DNA of 64,000 bases. Source: Datisca glomerata (Eukaryota > Streptophyta > Magnoliopsida > Cucurbitales > Datiscaceae). Positions 1 to 9,306 of the stretch are shown piece after piece. The notes under the pieces are model-generated. The model was given only the letters and a program-made list of their open reading frames with translations, was not told the origin of the DNA and made no database searches. Both the position numbers and the translations under genes were made by a program. Positions within the stretch are counted from its first letter, which is position 1. Each line of letters starts with the position of its first letter. Location: the NCBI GenBank assembly GCA_003255025.1, contig QANY01013809.1, positions 186,001 through 250,000 on the forward strand, in the 5' to 3' direction.

Positions 1-560
1 TGGTTCGGTTCTGCTATTTTTGGCCTGTTCATTTTGGTCGGGTGAACTGGTCTAGTCTGACTGAGTCAGTTCAATTCGGTCTGGTCGGACTGAACCGGTT
101 CAAAAGAATGGGGGAAAACAGAAAAAGGAAACGAAGAAGAAGAAGGGAGGGAGAGGGGGGAGGGAGAGGGAGAGAGAGGGATAGAGACACAACATGGGGG
201 ACGAATGAGAGAGAGAAAAAAAACATAGAGGGGGAAGGAGACGAAGAAAAGGGGGAGAGAGACACACAGAGAGGGGGAAAGAGAGAGACATAACAGAGAG
301 GGAGAGATAAAACAGAGAGGGGGGAAGAGAGAGAGGGAACATAGAGGGGGATACGAAGGAGAGAGAGACAGAACAGATAGAGGGAATGAGACGAAGGAGA
401 GGAAGAGAGAGAGGCAGAACAGAGAGGGGGGGAGAGAGACAGAACATAGAGGGGAAATGAGCCGAAGAAGAGAGAAAGAGAGAGAGAGACGCACAGAGAG
501 GGCGGAGAGAGACAAAACAGAGAAGAGGAGAGAGAGAGAGACAGAATAAGAAATCATTTA
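1..560. repeat. GA-rich low-complexity tract next to a CCGGTTC-rich repeat end
   Basis: About 119-550 is almost pure purine on the plus strand, made of degenerate GAGAGA, GGGGGAGAG and GACAGA runs. Long open frames through it read only Ser/Leu/Pro on the minus strand and are composition artefacts. Bases 1-110 carry motifs such as GGTTCGGTTC and GACTGAACCGGTTC. The same pairing of a GA-rich body with a CCGGTTC-type end recurs near 42760-43211, so this may be part of the same non-autonomous transposon family, cut by the left edge. No coding gene is supported. Confidence 0.6.
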
Positions 561-889
561 CCTTGATTAATGGAGGATAATTGTTAAAGAAGAAACTAGT
601 TTAAGTAGCAAGCAAAAAAGGGTTTTCATTGGGTGAAGAAAACTGCAAAAGAATTAGAGATGTGTAGTAATATAAAAATGGGAGATAGAGTTGTACGTGA
701 TTACTAGGATTAGCTTGAGATAACAAAAGAGATATTTGGGGGAAATGGTTAAGAGAGAACACAGAGGAAACAAATAGTGTGGCTTAGGGTGTGTATGCAC
801 ATATATGGTGTGGGTGAGTTCTAAATTACAAAAATACCCTTTATTTGGGTGTTACAAGCCTCTTCCTCATTACAAACTAAAGATGGAAT
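561..889. other. Intergenic, no feature seen
   Basis: Ordinary AT-rich DNA between the GA-rich tract and the copia remnant. I see no ORF, LTR or clear repeat. A second copia LTR was looked for here and not found. Confidence 0.5.
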
Positions 890-898
890 TTGAGCACT

Positions 899-1954
899 TT
901 ATTTGGGATTGTGATTATGCTTAAAAACATTGGGAAACACAGGAACGGAACAAGAAGAAGTTTTGGTTGGTTTATGAATTGAAGTTAAGAACTGAAATGA
1001 AAACTCAGTTTCATTAAAGGTGACATTTACTGAGATGTACAGCTTTCCAGTTTTAGGATCAAGACATTGATAGCCTTTATGATTGTCTGAGTATCCTAAA
1101 ATGTACATTTAACAGAGTGAAAGTTAAACTTGTGTCTGTTATAAGGTCTAGTAAAAGGATAACATGAGCAACCAAATGTTTTAAAGAACTTGAAGTCAGA
1201 ATTTTTTTAAAACAAGATGAAGAAATGTGATTTGTTCTACAAAACAGTGGATGGTAAACTATTAATAATGAAAACAGTAGTGTGGATGGCCTCCCACTAG
1301 AAAGTGAGAGGCATTTTTGCTTGAGCAAGAAGTGTTAACCATGTTTCAACAATTTGTCTATGCCTTCTTTCCACTTTGTCATTTTGCAGATTCAAGTGTG
1401 GACAAAGATGCCTGAAATGAACTTTCATTCAAGCAAAAATAGATTTGAGGCTTCTAAATTCCCCTCCCCGGTCACTTTAGGAACTTTTGATTTTGATACC
1501 AAACTGTCTTTATACATAGTTGAAGAATTGAATGACAATTTTTTATGTTTCAGATTTTAACTTCATAGGAAAGATTTAAGAGAACCTGAAGAAATCATCT
1601 ATGAAGCTAATATAATATCTATATCCATTTAAAGATAAGATAGGAGATGGTCTCCATAAATTAGAATGTATAAGCTCAAAGGGATTTTTTGTACTAAGTG
1701 TGATAGAAGAAAATGAAATTTTATGCATTTTACCAAATTGACATACTTCACAAAAAGAGGTTTATTAGATTTGCAATTCATATAATTGTTTTGTAAGAAA
1801 ATATTTAATATTTGGCTTGAAGGGTGTCCAAGCTCGTGATGCCAGAGACAAAAATTATCAATGCAAGGGAATTTGACAGCAAAGTCATCATTTTATTCAC
1901 AAAAAAGGCATTGTGTACAGGTTTATTACACTGAGAATTTGACAAAGAGATACT
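899..1954 (-). pseudogene. Copia integrase remnants, frameshifted
   Basis: Minus-strand fragments in several frames give, in order, an integrase zinc-binding region (HHELGHP, then CEVCQFGKMHK near 1780-1870), core fragments (GYRYYISFIDDF near 1590-1640), a conserved stretch around 1330-1390 and, at 1108-899, LGYSDNHKGYQCLDPKTGK, the C-terminal integrase motif just before RT in copia elements. The first catalytic Asp position reads HSNLW where relatives have HSDLW. Multiple stops and frame changes make this dead sequence. Confidence 0.75.
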
Positions 1955-2701
1955 TTAAGGATTAAAGCTATAGGGTACATAACAGATTGTAGCTTTATTA
2001 GAATGAAAAGAAATCTTAGAAGGCCTTGAAGAAGCTTGATCAAGATTGAAATGGTAGAGTCCATCCTTAAGTCTGCCTTGAAGAAGAACCTTTATGGTGA
2101 TCTTGTCCTTTATGAAATAAAAAACAGAATCAAACTCAATGATAACATTATTGTCACGAGTTAATTGAGAAACATAAAGTATATTTTTGGTAATGAGAGG
2201 CACACAAAGTATGTCTTTAAGAGAGAGAGAAACAATATGTGAAGTAGAGTCATCAACCAATCTGGAGTTTAAAGTAGCTTTAGTGAGAGAAATTAAGGAA
2301 TTGCCTACATGAGAAATAGGTAAACGCTCACAATTTCCAACAACTACATTGCCTTTACCTTTGTAATCAGTTTTGAGAGAGAGATTTTCAAGATCAGACA
2401 TGATATGATTTGTAGCAGCACTGTCCATATACCATGAATTATCATTGACTAAAGAAGAAGGAGCATAACAAGCAGAAGCTCCTTGATTTGGTGGTTGATA
2501 ACTTGAGTCATTTTGATTGTTGAGAGAAATATAATGTGTTTTAGCTTGTGGACTGAATTCAGGTTGTTGATAATCTGTCTCAAATTGATTGTAACAATTG
2601 AATGCAGTGTGTCCAACTCTCTTACATATTTGACAAGTAGGCCTAAACCAAGACCTACCTCTACCACGACATCTGCTTCTGTTATTGTTGTATTTCCTCA
2701 A
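1955..2701 (-). pseudogene. Copia nucleocapsid knuckle, protease and GAG-pre-integrase segment
   Basis: The 248-codon frame opens with an Arg-rich stretch and CQICKRVGHTAFNC, a CX2CX4HX4C zinc knuckle. WYMDSAATNHI follows, the aspartic protease site, where most relatives have DSGATxH; here Ala replaces Gly. The rest, with LKDILCVPLITKNILYVSQLTRD-like residues and GLYHF near the end, matches the GAG-pre-integrase region that precedes integrase. The frame ends in a stop where intact elements would continue into integrase. Confidence 0.8.
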
Positions 2702-2802
2702 TTAATAAAATTGTTCCCACAACCTCTTTTTCCATTGAACTGAGTTGCATTCACTGAAGCATCTGTATTACTTGAATCAAGGAAGCTAGAAATAATGTTG
2801 TT

Positions 2803-3474
2803 TTATTCAAGCCTCAATTCTTGACTTTGTAGTAGGAATTGAGCTTCCTGAATGGCAATAAACTCATGCCTAGAAGTTAAATTGACCACTATAGGGTCAT
2901 AGTCAATACCAATATGACCTAAAATGTATAAAAGCAACTCTTCATCGTTAATGACTTGTCCGTAGGTTGACAAGTTATCAGCAATAACTCTCATTTTCAA
3001 TATGTGGTCATTTATACTAAGAGAACCTTTCTTAGTAGACTGAAGTTGAAACCTTAACTGTAACAATCTGAATTTTGAGTTCGTAGTAAAGATACCTTCA
3101 AGAACTGACCAAATTTTGGCAGATGATCCACATCTAACCACATGTCCAAGCATTGACTCTAAAATGCTAGATAAAAGCCAGCTTACCAGAAATTGATCAA
3201 GACGAATCCAAGAAACATAGTTTGGATTAGGAACTGTAGAAGACAGTACAACATTGTTATCACCAGTTGTAGCTTTTATGAGATACTGAGGAGGTCTCGG
3301 GACAGCACCAAGAAGACAATCCTCCAAACCATACGCTCTTACAGACGACTGAATTTGAGAACGCCAAAAAATGTAATTTTGACGATCAAGACGTAGAGTG
3401 ATTGGAATTAAGTTCTTTGGTATTGAACTTATTTCTAACAACAAAACTTGAGAAGTTGAAAAGTTGGACGCCAT
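2803..3474 (-). pseudogene. Copia gag fragment
   Basis: A 223-codon open frame starts about 90 bases inside the PBS, the usual place for gag. The N-terminal part with IPITLRLDRQNYIFWRSQ fits the plant copia capsid N-terminus (typically LxxxNYxxWR). The middle part with FLVSWLLSSILESM and SINDHILKMRVIADNLSTYG matches the UBN2-type gag domain. The frame is separated from the following CCHC/protease frame by a short interruption, so gag-pol is broken. It forms the capsid precursor in intact elements; here it is a relic. Confidence 0.8.
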
Positions 3475-3560
3475 TGAAACAAAATTTCACAGAGAATAAG
3501 GTTGAACAGAAAACATAGGAGAATAGAGACTACTCAGTTTGTACGAAGAAGATCAACCTT

Positions 3561-3572
3561 GCTCTGATATCA
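3561..3572 (-). promoter_or_regulatory. Copia primer-binding site (initiator Met-tRNA type)
   Basis: The minus strand reads TGATATCAGAGC, one mismatch from TGGTATCAGAGC, the usual plant copia site complementary to the 3' end of initiator methionine tRNA. It sits directly after the LTR end at 3573, as required for priming minus-strand synthesis. Confidence 0.75.
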
Positions 3573-3787
3573 TGTGAAGATGACAGAAAGAGAGAAATAC
3601 AGAAGAAGCTGAGAGAGATATGAAGATTTTCATTAACCTTAGCTTAAGAAGAAAACATAGATATATAGACAGAGAAAAGCTAACAAACTGAAAAATAACA
3701 CACTTAAACAAACTAACAGAAACTAACTAACTTGCTGGCTGTAATGATGACTAAACTGCTGATTGTACATTATCATTTTTCTTAACA
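3573..3787 (-). repeat. Copia LTR (single, 5' end of the element)
   Basis: On the minus strand this 215-bp segment begins TGTTAAGA and ends TCTTCACA, the TG...CA ends of an LTR with a near-perfect 8-bp terminal inverted repeat. It directly abuts the primer-binding site. No second copy exists in the window, so its length rests on end motifs and the PBS position. Confidence 0.7.
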
Positions 3788-4051
3788 TGTACTTCAAACA
3801 AATATATTGTAAAACGAATTTAGGTATACTTTTTAACAAATACATTATAAACCCAACTCTCAACATATTTAGGTATGCTTTTTTATTTGAATTTTGAGAA
3901 AAATATAATATTTATGAATATGGTATGCAATATTTTTTAATTGTGTTTTCAAGATATACAAGAATCTGAAATAAAAGATAATCGGAAAGTTGTGTTTGAT
4001 AGTGTTCTTTTTGGTACAATTAAATGTCAAAATTTTCCCTTTAGTTCATAC

Positions 4052-4177
4052 TGACAAGAGGAAGGTTTCTTCTTCATCAGAATAATACGAGATGATATTT
4101 AAAAGATAACCACGTGACAAGAGGAAGGTTTCTTCTTCGTCAGAATAATACTAGATGATATTCAAAAGAGAACCACG
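4052..4177. repeat. Two-copy 63-bp tandem repeat
   Basis: Copies at 4052-4114 and 4115-4177 both start TGACAAGAGGAAGG and end near AACCACG, with a handful of substitutions. They lie in non-coding DNA downstream of the copia LTR. Confidence 0.85.
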
Positions 4178-4218
4178 TCTAGTGTGGCAAGGAGAATGAA
4201 ATGTTATATACTTCAAAC

Positions 4219-4465
4219 AAAAATATTGTTAAAAAATGAAGTGTAGCGCAAATGATCATCGTGAATCTGATGGTTTACTTCTCTAAGTTGCGGGTTTGAA
4301 TCATGGTTCATGTTATCTCGTGACCATTGACATGAAAATTTATCTCTTGATTTACCCGTGATGTAATAGAGGAAAACTCCTAGCCGAGAGCATGTACATT
4401 CTCAGGATTAGTTAAAGAATTACGTTCCGGAGATCTAATATTAACGAAAAAATATTGTAAAAAAA
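4219..4465 (+). mobile_element. SINE-like insertion with probable target-site duplication
   Basis: The ~210-bp body (about 4238-4446) begins with TAGCGCAAATGATC, resembling a Pol III A box, and carries GGGTTTGAATCATGG near 4290, resembling a B box (GGTTCGANTCC). It is flanked by similar AT-rich sequence, AAATATTGTTAAAAAAT on the left and AAATATTGTAAAAAAAT on the right, which looks like a 16-17 bp target duplication. Caution: the flanking words are AT-rich and a similar word also occurs at 3790. A match to a known SINE family was not possible. Confidence 0.45.
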
Positions 4466-7055
4466 TCAAAATTAAGAAAACTCAATTTATCGTGCAAATC
4501 CTTCTTAATCTCACATATAAACTCAGTTAGTTGCATAATTGTTAAATGATAAGCTAATTAAGCTAAATTTCATTTGTTTATACAATAAACTGACAAAACA
4601 GGGGGCATCAAAGTGCTTAAAATAAACAGCAAAGAGTCAGGTAGACAGCAAAGAGTCAGGTAGACAGCAAATGAGCATGCTTCTTAGTTTGATTGGTGAT
4701 ATATGCATTATGATAATACATGTCTAATCATGCCATAAGATAATTACCCATATTTCTACAAAATTTCAACTTAATTGGATGGTCTACGTTGTTCTATGCA
4801 ATCTCAAAATGTTTGTAATAAATTTTAATTATAAAAAGTGAACGGACAAGAACTTCAATTAAAGTTTCAAAAAAACAATCTAATATTACTAGACAAATCA
4901 ATCGGTCAAGGAGGTTGCTTCATTTCATTGGTGAAAGAACAATTAATGGCAATTATAATTGAGCTTTTTTGCCTTGTAATTAATCTAAACCGATATAAAT
5001 GGCGTTGAAAAAGGTTGTCATCTTCAACTTTAGTCATCTCTTATAAGGTACTTCAACAGTACACATGATTTTATAATTCTTATATTGTGCTCGAGACTAT
5101 TTACACTAAAAAAATTAAAATAAAAAATATTTTTTGTATATACCTAATTAATTACAAATAATAAGTTTTTACTAGTATTTTTACACAAACAGTAAGATTA
5201 CTTATTTTCGAATGTTAGTGCATATTTTTATTATTCTCGTAATACAATCAATATATGTTAACCGATACTACTATATATTATTGTTAATAATCATTTGATC
5301 ATTTTTAATATAATTTATCTAAATAACTATTACCATAGTAATGATGATTTTTTTATGAATTTATTAAAATAATTATTATATATTCGTAAGTAGTTATAAC
5401 AATCTTTATGTAAATAATTATTGCAATCCACACATATATATTTATCTAAACAAAAGTACGTATATAATAACATTTTGTGGATTTTGTCATAAATGAAAGT
5501 GAAATTCCTTTTTTTATATTATTGGTGTTAATCATATTTATTTTACACAGCTCATGTCTATATTTTTTGTCTGACCAATTCTCGATATTATTACTCCTAC
5601 AATTTCATTTTGTATAGATAAGAAAATTTAAAGATGTTTTTAAATTTGCTACAGAACAATTGGATTAGATTTTTAAAAATCTAAAGATTTTTTATAGATG
5701 ATACATGACTATTTTTAGCCATTTATTTAACATATAATAAATATATTAATAAGGGTGAAATGGAAATATAAAGTTATGGTCAAATTAATAATGTTATTAA
5801 CTTAATTATTTTAAAGAATGACTAAAAAATTATAGCACCCTACTAGAATAGTTAAATGATATGGGTTTATACACATCAAGTGGATATTTAAGCTTAATAT
5901 AAAATTAGATAACTAGTTTTATAACCATAACAAATAGGCTCAATTAGGTAATATGCCACTACATGAAAATAAAGGGGAAAATGGCGCAAAAATTGTAATT
6001 TACGCAAATAACCAGATTTTATAATTGACCCATATTTAAAACCTAAAAACTATTATAAAATAGATGAGATTGCCCTCACTAATAAATGACCTTATTCGTG
6101 TAACAACCCGAGCGCAAAATTTTACATAATTTATATATATATATTCTATGGTATATAATAATATTACATCATGCATATTTACCGTAGATTATTTTAATAT
6201 ACTATAAGTATGTCATAGTATATTTTTACATATTATCACTATATCGTAGTATATCTATAGCATATATGTATATACTATTAGTATATCACTATATACTATA
6301 AGGTACCATACCCCTTCTCACATCCAAACCAGGCCCCTCGTTCTTCTTCATCATCCCTCTCACTTGAAAACCAAAAATAGAGGGAGGTAGAGAATTGTTA
6401 CATAAAAAAAGAAAGTAAGATTAATATACTTGACTTCAATTGTTGATCAATTCTATATAAACATCTACATAGGATGAAGATAAATTCACAAAATTTGTCA
6501 AAAAAAGATAAGAGAATAAATTGTTCGAATTTATCGAAAATATAACCAAACTCAGTCCAAATAAAACTCTCTATTGTAGTTTAAGATTTTTCAGAACAAA
6601 ACGAATGAAGCTGAAGATGAAAACACAAATCAACAAAGCTCTAAACCTGTATCAATGGAATCCGTAGAAAGACGCGAATAAGGAGAAAAACCTAAAATAC
6701 AACTTAATTATAATAAGAATATAAAGATAAAATAATAAAGAAAATCTTAACTACATGATTTTTCTCTTCTCCATTTCAGCCATATGTACAAAATTACAGA
6801 AAAAATGAACATTACACAAAAGTAAAACTTGAACTTGATTAAAACTTTAATTTTCCCTAAAAAAAATAGCCAAATTTATGGGCCAACAAACAAAAACTAC
6901 TTATCTTCTTATTATACCCATCTATTTTTAAACTTTTGTTAAAAAAATTAGAAACTCCCATAAGTTATAAATGCTATAATTTTTTTGAATTTTTTTTCTA
7001 AAATCTCTTTCCTCTCCGCTTCCCCATCTCTCTCTCACTCATTAACATACACACA

Positions 7056-7058
<3 letters not shown>
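4466..7058. other. AT-rich intergenic DNA with small repeats
   Basis: No gene is supported. A 19-bp unit starting ACAGCAAAGAG is duplicated at 4626-4663. Segments near 5965-6070 and 6850-6945 are diverged direct copies of one AT-rich repeat (AAATAACCA or AAATAGCCA followed by a GACCCAT or GGGCC word). The rest is low-complexity AT DNA with scattered stops in all frames. Confidence 0.5.
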
Positions 7059-7091
<33 letters not shown>

Positions 7092-7092
7092 N
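7059..7092. repeat. (AT)n microsatellite followed by an ambiguous base
   Basis: Alternating AT runs from 7059 to 7091 and is followed by the only N seen in the window, at 7092. The N directly at the end of the repeat suggests an unresolved repeat length or a joined gap in the assembly. Confidence 0.95.
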
Positions 7093-7692
7093 GGACAGAG
7101 GGGGAGGGAGACGGAGAGAAAGGTATGGGGGAAGATGTGTTATGTATACATAATATATATATATATATAATTTCTAATAGTTAATTTTACAAATATTTTC
7201 TAAAAACTCAAAGAAGAGTAGTGAGGGAGGGAGGTCGTCGACCAACAACACTCAGCCAGAAAAATAGAGACAGAAAGGCTATGAGCAGGCGACGGTGAGC
7301 ATGAAGCGGCGGAAGCTATTTGGGGAAGACATGACTGTTGTTCAAAACCCTAGAGGCCAAGACTATGTGAGGAGAGCAATGATAGAAAAAGAAAAATTTT
7401 CAAGACCAATGCCACTTGTTATAAAAAGGCCATATCTGCAATATTAAAAAAGAGACATTTATGTAAGTTGCGCTCCAAAAGTGACAAATCTTGTAATTTT
7501 CCCATAACTAATATATACATTAAAAAATAAAAAAGTATATTAGTAACTATAAATATAAAAATTATTAAATTTAATTCAATTTGCTAGATTGAATATTTTT
7601 TAAGGAATTATGTATTTGATGATTTTTAAAATATGTGGACAAACATAAATTTAGAATTGACAACTTGTCTAAATTGTATCAATTCTATAAAC
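7093..7692. other. Intergenic, no gene seen
   Basis: Includes a short (AT)n stretch near 7155-7170 and a somewhat GC-richer block at 7205-7400. That block has no long open frame on either strand and I do not recognise it. Confidence 0.4.
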
Positions 7693-8130
7693 GCTACAAT
7701 TTCTGAAAGGAAAAATGACATAGACAGGCTATTTTAATAGTAGTAAGTTATAAATTGACCTAAAAAGATTGAAGTATATAATTGATAATTTTCTATTTAA
7801 TGTGTCAACAATGCCCTTATCACATGTTTCTACTCAGATTGTTTTAATTATTTTTTAAATTTAAACATAGTAACTCCTTATACTTGGGTGGTTATGATAA
7901 TATTTGTTAATTAAATATGAATCTCATATTAAGTGAATGTTTTATTATTATAAATTTATAAATAATATTTATATTTTCATGAGACGTAGGTAATATATTA
8001 ACGATCAAATGATATATATTAAAATTTATTTAGGATAATGCATAATATTGTATCAACGTTTATTTAAGATGATAATTTTACTATATGATATAATATTTAG
8101 AGTGTTAATATTAATTTAAATTATTATTGC
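7693..8130. repeat. Dispersed AT-rich repeat, relative of 23360-24175
   Basis: Starting at TAGTAGTAAGTTATAAATTG, the segment aligns along most of its length with 23390-23880. Shared stretches include TTATGATAATATTTGTTAAT-like and TCATATTAAGTGAATGTTTT words and several ATTAACG words. It appears to be a second, more broken copy of the same non-coding element; its right terminus was not identified. Confidence 0.55.
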
Positions 8131-8800
8131 TATCTCACTTTTAATTTAGATGTAGAATAATTTTTAAAGATGATGATGGTCTATTTATTTCAACGTTAAT
8201 ATTAATTTAAATTATATGTACATTTTAAATTTTTGTTGAATACGTGCAAAACTAGTACGTATCGACTAGTCCCTAAAATATCTCTTAAAAATCACTTTTA
8301 ATTTCTGGAAAATAACCACATTAGTTGACAAACATTTTTTCCTAAAAATTAGCAAAAATTCTAATAAATGAATCATTCGTACCCTAAATTTTTAAACTCC
8401 AATAAATGATAAAATCCAACGTGTTCATTAAGGAAATGATTAGTTGAATGTTGATAGGGATGTTGGGTTCAATCACTTAGTAAACATATTGCTGAAATAT
8501 AATTTAGCTTGTAAAATATGATGACACATGTTGACACGGTAAAAAAGATATTAACAATTTGTGTGATCGTTTGTATTTATATTGTTAAAGAAGATGAATT
8601 TTGTTAAATTGAAAAATCGAAGGGTTGCTTCTTTTTCGAGAAAGTGAGTAATTAATGAGAGGAATTCTTGATAATTTTATTATAAGTGATTTGGTAACAA
8701 AAAAAATATTCAAAACAAAATTTAAATAAATATCTTTTATCTCATAAAAAATAAAAAATGGTAAGGAACTTAATAAACTTAGCACTCTTGGTGAAAATTT
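8131..8800. other. Intergenic AT-rich DNA
   Basis: No gene, RNA or defined repeat is supported. Confidence 0.4.
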
Positions 8801-8851
8801 TGGGCCCAGTGTAAGGGCCCATTAGGAGTAGAGACTTAAAAACAAGGCCCA
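8801..8851. promoter_or_regulatory. Cluster of site II (TGGGCC/GGCCCA) motifs upstream of the PPR gene
   Basis: Three GGCCCA-type motifs occur within about 50 bp: TGGGCCCA at 8801, GGGCCCA at 8815 and GGCCCA at 8846. Site II elements (TGGGCY) are bound by TCP factors and are common upstream of plant nuclear genes for organellar and ribosomal functions. The cluster lies roughly 455-505 bp upstream of the PPR start codon, which would need a long 5' UTR if it is the core promoter region. A duplicated 18-bp word (CGTACATATAATAGTCTG) follows near 8896-8931. Confidence 0.4.
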
Positions 8852-9306
8852 ATGGCTTTCCCTTTTAACTGATTAGTTCTGAACTGTGTAACCACGTACA
8901 TATAATAGTCTGCGTACATATAATAGTCTGAATTGGATATAGGCTAAATGAAATTTCAATAATTCATAAGCTATTTAGTATGTAAATAATAATTTTTTTT
9001 AATGATAAAATATTAACCTATAAATAAATGAGGATTGATTTAGCTTGATAAAATATTCAATCTTATTATTTTTAAGTGGGAAATTGTTATTTTAATAAAA
9101 GAATGAAACGAAAGAAGTGTTCCAAACAAGGTCTTAGAATCAAATCGAAGTTTTAATTTTTCTTTGTAAACATTAGGAAGCTAGCTTTACATTTTAAGAA
9201 AATATCAGGGGTAGACTTCAATTAGTGAATAAACCATGCAACTTTAGTCAAATCTTGAACGTCATGCGCTAATCAGTTTGATGGGGTTTTGCCATATAAA
9301 CATTAC

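Larger units (their letters stand above)
890..3787 (-). mobile_element. Truncated, decayed Ty1/copia retrotransposon
   Basis: Read on the minus strand the order is LTR (3787-3573), primer-binding site (3572-3561), gag (3474-2803), CCHC knuckle and protease (2701-about 2390), GAG-pre-integrase segment, then integrase fragments to about 890. This gag-PR-INT order is that of Ty1/copia; in Ty3/gypsy integrase comes last. Reverse transcriptase, RNase H and the second LTR are missing, so the element is truncated at its 3' side. Frameshifts and stops lie in the integrase part, while gag and protease keep long open frames. It is not autonomous. Age and exact lineage cannot be judged without a second LTR or an RT domain. 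Confidence 0.85.

Noticed and set aside
66..557. 163-codon and overlapping open frames rich in Ser/Leu/Pro on the minus strand
   Set aside because: They are the complement of a GA-rich simple-sequence tract; composition, not coding.
1354..1560. Plus-strand 68-codon frame
   Set aside because: Lies opposite the copia integrase remnant, whose motifs are on the minus strand.
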